Source: an uncultured Gammaproteobacteria bacterium
Lineage (GTDB): Bacteria; Pseudomonadota; Gammaproteobacteria; Halothiobacillales; Halothiobacillaceae
Direction: 5' to 3'
DNA: 9,449 bases
Assembly (NCBI GenBank): GCA_938004235.1
Contig: CALKWL010000397.1
Span: 1 to 9,449 of the forward strand
In this document: positions 5,810 to 9,449 of the stretch, one piece after another
How the letters are laid out: each line of letters opens with the position of its first letter
How positions within the stretch are numbered: position 1 is the first letter of the stretch
The notes under the pieces: generated by a model
The model's database searches: none
The model's input: only the letters and a program-made list of their open reading frames with translations
What the model was told of the DNA's origin: nothing
Program-made: the position numbers and the translations under genes

Positions 5810-6951
5810 GTTTCCTTGCTCCCTGCCGTCCAGCGCAGGCCGTAGCCATAGGCGTGGTCAAGCATTTCTTCATCGGCGTGGAAGGTCACGTGCTTGGTGA
5901 TGCGCACCGTGCCGCCGACGTTTTCGATCGAGGCTACGGCGCAAACGCGGTGGTAGCGCGAGTACTCGTCCAGCTCGACCACAATGTCGGACTGTCCAGG
6001 GACGCGTACGGTAATCTGGGCGTCGGTGGCGGCCCAGTTGGGCGCGCCGTCGTAAATCGAGGCGAAGACCAGCACGCGGCGGATCGAGAGCCAGTGCCGC
6101 CCGTTGATGCGCAGGGTCTCGCCTTCGCGTACCTGGCCGCTACGGTCGTCGCCCGTCAGCTCGATCCAGGGGGCGTAGTGAAAGTCGCCGAAATGCTTGC
6201 CTAAGGCCTGCACTGCGCCGGGGCGCCCGCCCGCCAACTCGAACAGGCAGCCTAGGTCGAGATCCATGCTCAGCATGTTGCCCGTCTGGTTCCAGTTGAG
6301 GTTGATGCTGATTTCGCCGAAGTGGTCGCTGTGTTTTTCAAGACTGACCGAGTGGTTTTTTTGCAGCGTGATTTTGTTCAGGTTCACCGGGGGCGGGCTG
6401 ACGGCGGGCGCAGCGACCGGGGCGGGCGCTGGAGCGCTCACCTCGCCACCAAAATGTTTGACCAAAGCCTCCAGGCCTCCATTGAAGCCCTGCGCCGTCG
6501 CCCAGAAGCGCCATGCGCCGTCCTTGCGGTAGAACTCGCCAAGCATGACCGCGCGCTCACTGGCGAAGTCCTCGCCGGAGAAGGTGAAACGGCTGGTTTC
6601 GGATTCGCCGTCAAGGATGCGCACATGCCCTGCGGTGAGGTTGCCCATGACGCCTGTGCCGTCCACCGAAGCGGTGAGCACAAGGCGTTCGATGCCAGGC
6701 GGCAGCATGAAGCTGCGAATGACGAAGCCGGCCTGGTCGCCCTGCGGCGTGCGCATCTCGATGGCGCCGCAGGGCGAGTTCGGCTGGTTGTAGAAGATCA
6801 TGTAGCGCTCATCAGACAACTTGCCTTGGGCATCCAGACCGAAAAGGGCGATATCAGTGCGCAGGCCTTCAATGTGCACGCCAAGACTCCACGCGGCGGC
6901 GTTCGGCGTAAGGTCGCGCATCGCTGTACGTTGTCCGCGCTGAATATTCAT
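5806..6951 (-). CDS. terA: Tellurium resistance protein TerA-like, two TerD-type domains
   Basis: This is a 381-residue cytosolic protein, the usual size for TerA. Domain 1 (about 1-170) is TerD-like, with LSDERYMIFYNQPNSPCG at 45-62 and GFNGGLEALVKHFGGEV at 155-171. An Ala/Pro linker (about 172-190) follows, then domain 2 (about 191-381), which matches the TerA C-terminal pattern: MDLDLGCLFEL at 229-239, LTGDDRSG at 265-272, INGRHWLSIRRVLVFASIYDGAPNWAATDA at 282-311, and YGLRWTAGSK near the end. Domain 1 lacks the GDNRTG-type calcium motif; domain 2 keeps only a partial one. I chose ATG 6951 because AAGGAG lies about nine bases upstream and the protein then begins NIQRGQR, parallel to QLNRGQR in the gene upstream. 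The open frame to 6999 overlaps that gene. It lies 40 bases after the TerF-like gene, and its stop overlaps the AIM24 start. Confidence 0.9.
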   Translation of the reverse strand: MNIQRGQRTAMRDLTPNAAAWSLGVHIEGLRTDIALFGLDAQGKLSDERYMIFYNQPNSPCGAIEMRTPQGDQAGFVIRSFMLPPGIERLVLTASVDGTGVMGNLTAGHVRILDGESETSRFTFSGEDFASERAVMLGEFYRKDGAWRFWATAQGFNGGLEALVKHFGGEVSAPAPAPVAAPAVSPPPVNLNKITLQKNHSVSLEKHSDHFGEISINLNWNQTGNMLSMDLDLGCLFELAGGRPGAVQALGKHFGDFHYAPWIELTGDDRSGQVREGETLRINGRHWLSIRRVLVFASIYDGAPNWAATDAQITVRVPGQSDIVVELDEYSRYHRVCAVASIENVGGTVRITKHVTFHADEEMLDHAYGYGLRWTAGSKET

Positions 6952-6991
6952 GCCTCGTGGCTCCTTGACGATGCAGGGTGGAAAATAGGGG

Positions 6992-8266
6992 TTATCCAAT
7001 CAGGCCGGCCTGGCGCGCTTTGCTCAGCCATTGAGGGAATTCCTGCAACAGACGGTCATACAAAGCCTCTTCGCTCAGGCTGCTCAAATCATCAATCGCA
7101 AAAAAACCGGCATTGTCGATGATGCGACCGCTCATGCTGTCCAGACGCTCCAGCACGCCATAATTGCGTCCGCCTATACCCACAAATTGCCAGAAAATAG
7201 GCAGGTGCGCTGCGTCTTTAATGATTTGGCTGATGACTCGATCCTGGCTGACGCCCCCGTCGCTGACGAAAATGACATAGACAGGTGGCTCACCACTGGA
7301 AGTCGAGGTGTAGTGCTGGATGACGTCGCGTAGTGCGGCGGGTTCGTTGTTGATGCTCGGTGCGGTGCGGTGCATCCAGGTTTTCCATCCGCCCGCGATG
7401 TTTTCAGTGTAACCGCGGATGTTTGACGCGGTTACCGCAGGCAATGCCATGCTCTTGTCGCCGAAAACCCAGGTGTCGATCTGAGCGTTGTCATCAAAGT
7501 GCATGGCGAGTGGCAGGATCCGATTCAGAAGCTCTTGAACCTTGCCTTTTTTGTACTGATTGGTCATCGATCCTGAGGCGTCCAGTACCAACCCAACCCG
7601 GGCTGTCGTTGTTGCCAGGCGGTGCTTGTCCAGGCTGACCGCAGCTTTCTTGGCAAGACTAATCAGGTGCGGCGCCTCTTTTTCGATGCGCTTTTCCAGT
7701 GAAACGGTGGAGGAAGACGGCGCGGCAGGGGGCGCGGCGGGCTCGTCGTCGGCGACCTCGCCGCCAAAATGTTTGACCAGCGCCGCTAAGCCGCCGTTAA
7801 AGCCCTGTCCGGTGGCGGAAATCCGCCAGGCGCCGTCCTTGCGATAGATTTCCAGCAGCATCAGGGCGCGCTCCTGGTCGAAACTATCTCCGTGCAAAAT
7901 GAATTCGGCCTTGGTTTGAGCCGGGTCGGCGAGTTCGATTTTGCCTTGCGTGAGTTGGCGCATGACGCCTGGGGCGTCCAGAGCCGCGGTGAAGACCAGC
8001 CGTTCGATGCTTGGCGGCAGCCGGTCAAGAATAAGGTCAAACGCCGTTGCGGATGATGCGCCGGCGTTTGCAAGCACCACGCCGCCACAGGGGCTGGCGG
8101 CCTGGTTGTAGAAGGTCATGTAGCGTTCGTCGGATAGCTGCCCTGCGGCGTCGAGTCCGAAACAGGCGATATCCGCCTGCACGCCCTGGAGCATGATGCT
8201 GACGCGCAGTGTGGCCGAGGGCGTGATGTCGCTCAGGCGGAGGCGTTGTCCACGATTCAGCTGCAT
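6992..8266 (-). CDS. TerF-like protein: TerD-like domain plus von Willebrand A domain
   Basis: This is a 424-residue protein. Residues 1-171 are a TerD-like domain (LSDERYMTFYNQAASPCGG at about 44-62, GQGFNGGLAALVKHFGGEV at about 153-171). A Pro/Ala linker and a short basic helix (about 190-215) follow, then a vWA domain from about 223. Its metal-ion-dependent adhesion site appears intact: DASGSM at 229-234, a Thr near 301, and SDGG at 335-338. TerF of plasmid ter clusters has a similar size and vWA part, so the match is good, but the symbol is left open because vWA proteins in Ter loci vary. vWA domains mediate metal-dependent protein contacts, so it probably assembles Ter complexes. ATG 8266 has AAAGGA about seven bases upstream and follows the TerD gene by 18 bases. 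The N-terminal domain is a close paralogue of the next gene's first domain. Confidence 0.9.
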   Translation of the reverse strand: MQLNRGQRLRLSDITPSATLRVSIMLQGVQADIACFGLDAAGQLSDERYMTFYNQAASPCGGVVLANAGASSATAFDLILDRLPPSIERLVFTAALDAPGVMRQLTQGKIELADPAQTKAEFILHGDSFDQERALMLLEIYRKDGAWRISATGQGFNGGLAALVKHFGGEVADDEPAAPPAAPSSSTVSLEKRIEKEAPHLISLAKKAAVSLDKHRLATTTARVGLVLDASGSMTNQYKKGKVQELLNRILPLAMHFDDNAQIDTWVFGDKSMALPAVTASNIRGYTENIAGGWKTWMHRTAPSINNEPAALRDVIQHYTSTSSGEPPVYVIFVSDGGVSQDRVISQIIKDAAHLPIFWQFVGIGGRNYGVLERLDSMSGRIIDNAGFFAIDDLSSLSEEALYDRLLQEFPQWLSKARQAGLIG

Positions 8267-8284
8267 GACCCTGTCCTTTGCGGT

Positions 8285-8863
8285 TTAGCCTACGTTGACG
8301 CCAAAGTGTGTCGCCAGTGGAGCCAGTCCACCTGCAAAGCCCTGACCAATCGCCTTGAACTTCCATTCGCCGCTATGGCGATAGAGTTCGCCGAAGATCA
8401 TGGCGGTTTCAGTCGAACCATCTTCAGACAAGTCGAAACGGGCGATTTCCACATCGCCATTGGCGTTCAGGCAGCGGATGTAGGCCTTGCTCACCATGCC
8501 GAAGTTCTGCTTGCGCGCAGCGGCGTCGTGGATGGTCACGGCGAAGGCGATCTTCTCGATTTCCGCTGGAACCTTGGTCAGTTCGACGCTGATGACTTCG
8601 TCGTCGCCGTCGCCCGCGCCGGTGCGGTTGTCGCCGGCGTGGTTGACGGAGCCGCAGCTGGAGGTTTTGTTGTTGTAGAAGATGAAGCCGTTGTCGCTCT
8701 GCACCTTGCCGTCGGCCTTGAGCATGAAGGCGCTGCCGTCAAGGTCGAATTCCGCGCCGTCGGTTGCGCGCACATCCCATCCCAGACCCAGTTTGACTGT
8801 GGTCAGGCCGGGGGCTTCTTTACTCAGGTTGACGTTGCCGCCTTTGCTCAGACTGATTGCCAT
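8285..8863 (-). CDS. terD: TerD/TerE-type calcium-binding stress protein
   Basis: This is a 192-residue cytosolic protein, exactly the usual TerD/TerE length. Seen: AISLSKGGNVNLSKEAP at 2-18, LGLGWDVRATDGAEFDLDGSAF at 25-46, the calcium motif HAGDNRTGAGDGDDE at 75-89, HDAAARKQNFGMVS at 112-125, and FGELYRHSGEWKFKAIGQGF at 157-176. TerD-family proteins bind calcium with high affinity and are linked to tellurite and phage resistance. It is nearly equally like TerD and TerE; some residues (ARKQNFGMVS) recall TerE. I chose ATG 8863 over an in-frame GTG at 8872 because AAAGGT lies at the right distance only from the ATG and family members start M-x-x-S-L-S-K-G-G. It lies 60 bases after the DUF475 gene and 18 before the TerF-like gene. 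Confidence 0.93.
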   Translation of the reverse strand: MAISLSKGGNVNLSKEAPGLTTVKLGLGWDVRATDGAEFDLDGSAFMLKADGKVQSDNGFIFYNNKTSSCGSVNHAGDNRTGAGDGDDEVISVELTKVPAEIEKIAFAVTIHDAAARKQNFGMVSKAYIRCLNANGDVEIARFDLSEDGSTETAMIFGELYRHSGEWKFKAIGQGFAGGLAPLATHFGVNVG

Positions 8864-8923
8864 CGTGTTCACCTTTACGTTGGGTGGTTGAAAAAATCGT
8901 TGGTTGCGTCAGACGCGTAAAGC

Positions 8924-9404
8924 TCAGGTTTTTTCCAAATCCGCTGCCAGCCGCCGGTGGCGAATGGAGGCGTAGATCGCCGCGGCGATAAAGGCCACGC
9001 CGATCAGCCCGGTCAGGACTTCAGGGACATGGATTTTGATCGAGGCGATCATGATGAGCGCCAGGACGCCGATAGCATAGTGCGCGCCGTGTTCAAGGAA
9101 TATGAACTCGTTGAGGGTATCGTTTTCCACCAGGTAAATGGTCATCGAACGCACGAACATGGCGCCAATGCCAAGGCCGAGCATGATGATGACGATGTCC
9201 TTGGTGATGGCGAAGGCGCCGATCACGCCGTCAAACGAGAACGAGGCATCCAGAACTTCAAGGTAGAGGAATGCGCCGATGCTGCCGCGTTTGACCATCT
9301 GGCCGACGCCGGTGTCCTCTTCTTCTTCCTTTTCAAGAAAGGCGGAGAGGAAGCTGACCAGGAGGTAGGTCAGAATGCCCCAAACACCGGCGATCAATAC
9401 GGCA
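8924..9404 (-). CDS. TerC-superfamily DUF475 membrane protein, C-terminal part (partial)
   Basis: This is the C-terminal 159 residues of an integral membrane protein; the 5' part is missing because the real sequence stops at about 9404, where adapter begins. Seen: membrane segments around GVWGILTYLLVSFLSAFL, an acidic cytosolic stretch (KEEEEDTG), the family signature YLEVLDASFSFDGVIGAFAIT with the acidic-in-membrane residues typical of TerC-like proteins, GLGIGAMFVRSMTIYLV, LEHGAHYAIGVLALIMIA, and a last helix ending in a basic tail. DUF475 belongs to the TerC superfamily, whose members are proposed metal-ion transporters or membrane anchors for Ter complexes. Full DUF475 proteins are roughly twice this length. 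An in-frame TTG at 9397 encodes an internal Leu and is not the start. It is probably in one operon with the TerD gene 60 bases downstream, though more ter genes may lie off-window. Confidence 0.9.
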
Positions 9405-9449
9405 AGATCGGAAGAGCGTCGTGTAGGGAAAGAGTGTAGATCTCGGTGG
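9405..9449. other. Illumina TruSeq adapter sequence (contamination)
   Basis: The 45 bases begin AGATCGGAAGAGCGTCGTGT and continue as the standard Illumina universal-adapter read-through (reverse complement of the P5-side TruSeq adapter) to the end of the window. They are not part of the genome. The DUF475 gene is interrupted exactly here. Confidence 0.97.

Noticed and set aside
8906..8916. Palindrome gcgtcagacgc between the DUF475 and terD genes
   Set aside because: Only one base separates the arms, so it cannot form a hairpin; five paired bases is too short to call an operator without more copies.
1..9449. CRISPR arrays, tRNA or rRNA genes, insertion sequences, integrase or toxin-antitoxin genes
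   Set aside because: No regularly spaced repeats, RNA gene signatures, transposase or recombinase motifs were seen on either strand.

Overview
The window is a high-GC bacterial chromosome or plasmid fragment, most likely from a proteobacterium. This rests on GC-rich codon use, tight ATGA-coupled genes and closest resemblance to plasmid-type proteobacterial Ter proteins; the species cannot be named. Every credible gene lies on the minus strand, so the biological order runs from the right edge to the left. The content is a tellurite/stress-resistance (Ter) locus. Its left half is the biosynthetic gene set that comparative genomics (Anantharaman, Iyer and Aravind, 2012) linked to Ter systems and proposed to make a nucleoside-like metabolite.

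Right part, in transcription order: the C-terminal half of a TerC-superfamily DUF475 membrane protein (cut at the right edge); a TerD/TerE calcium-binding protein; a TerF-like protein (TerD-like domain plus von Willebrand A domain); TerA (two TerD-like domains); an AIM24/TIGR00266-family protein; and TerB. Spacings are short, or overlap in the case of the AIM24 gene, which fits one operon. A hairpin followed by a T-rich tract just after terB looks like an intrinsic terminator.

Middle part (4376-4635): about 260 bases between terB and terZ, unusually rich in inverted repeats. It holds the terminator, an 8-bp hairpin with an AGGA-containing tip, a possible 37-residue small ORF, two further stems, and a perfect 14-bp inverted repeat 42 bases upstream of terZ.

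Left part, in transcription order: terZ, an ATP-grasp ligase, a phosphoribosyltransferase with a C-terminal TRSP domain, a HAD-superfamily phosphatase, and the N-terminal 201 residues of a StiP/PRTase_1-family protein running off the left edge. PRTase, HAD and StiP are joined by ATGA start-stop overlaps, and ATP-grasp follows terZ by 4 bases. A structural Ter protein is thus physically tied to the small-molecule pathway.

The last 45 bases (9405-9449) are not biological. They match the Illumina TruSeq adapter, so the contig really ends at about 9404, inside the DUF475 gene. A plus-strand ORF reaching into this segment is an artefact.
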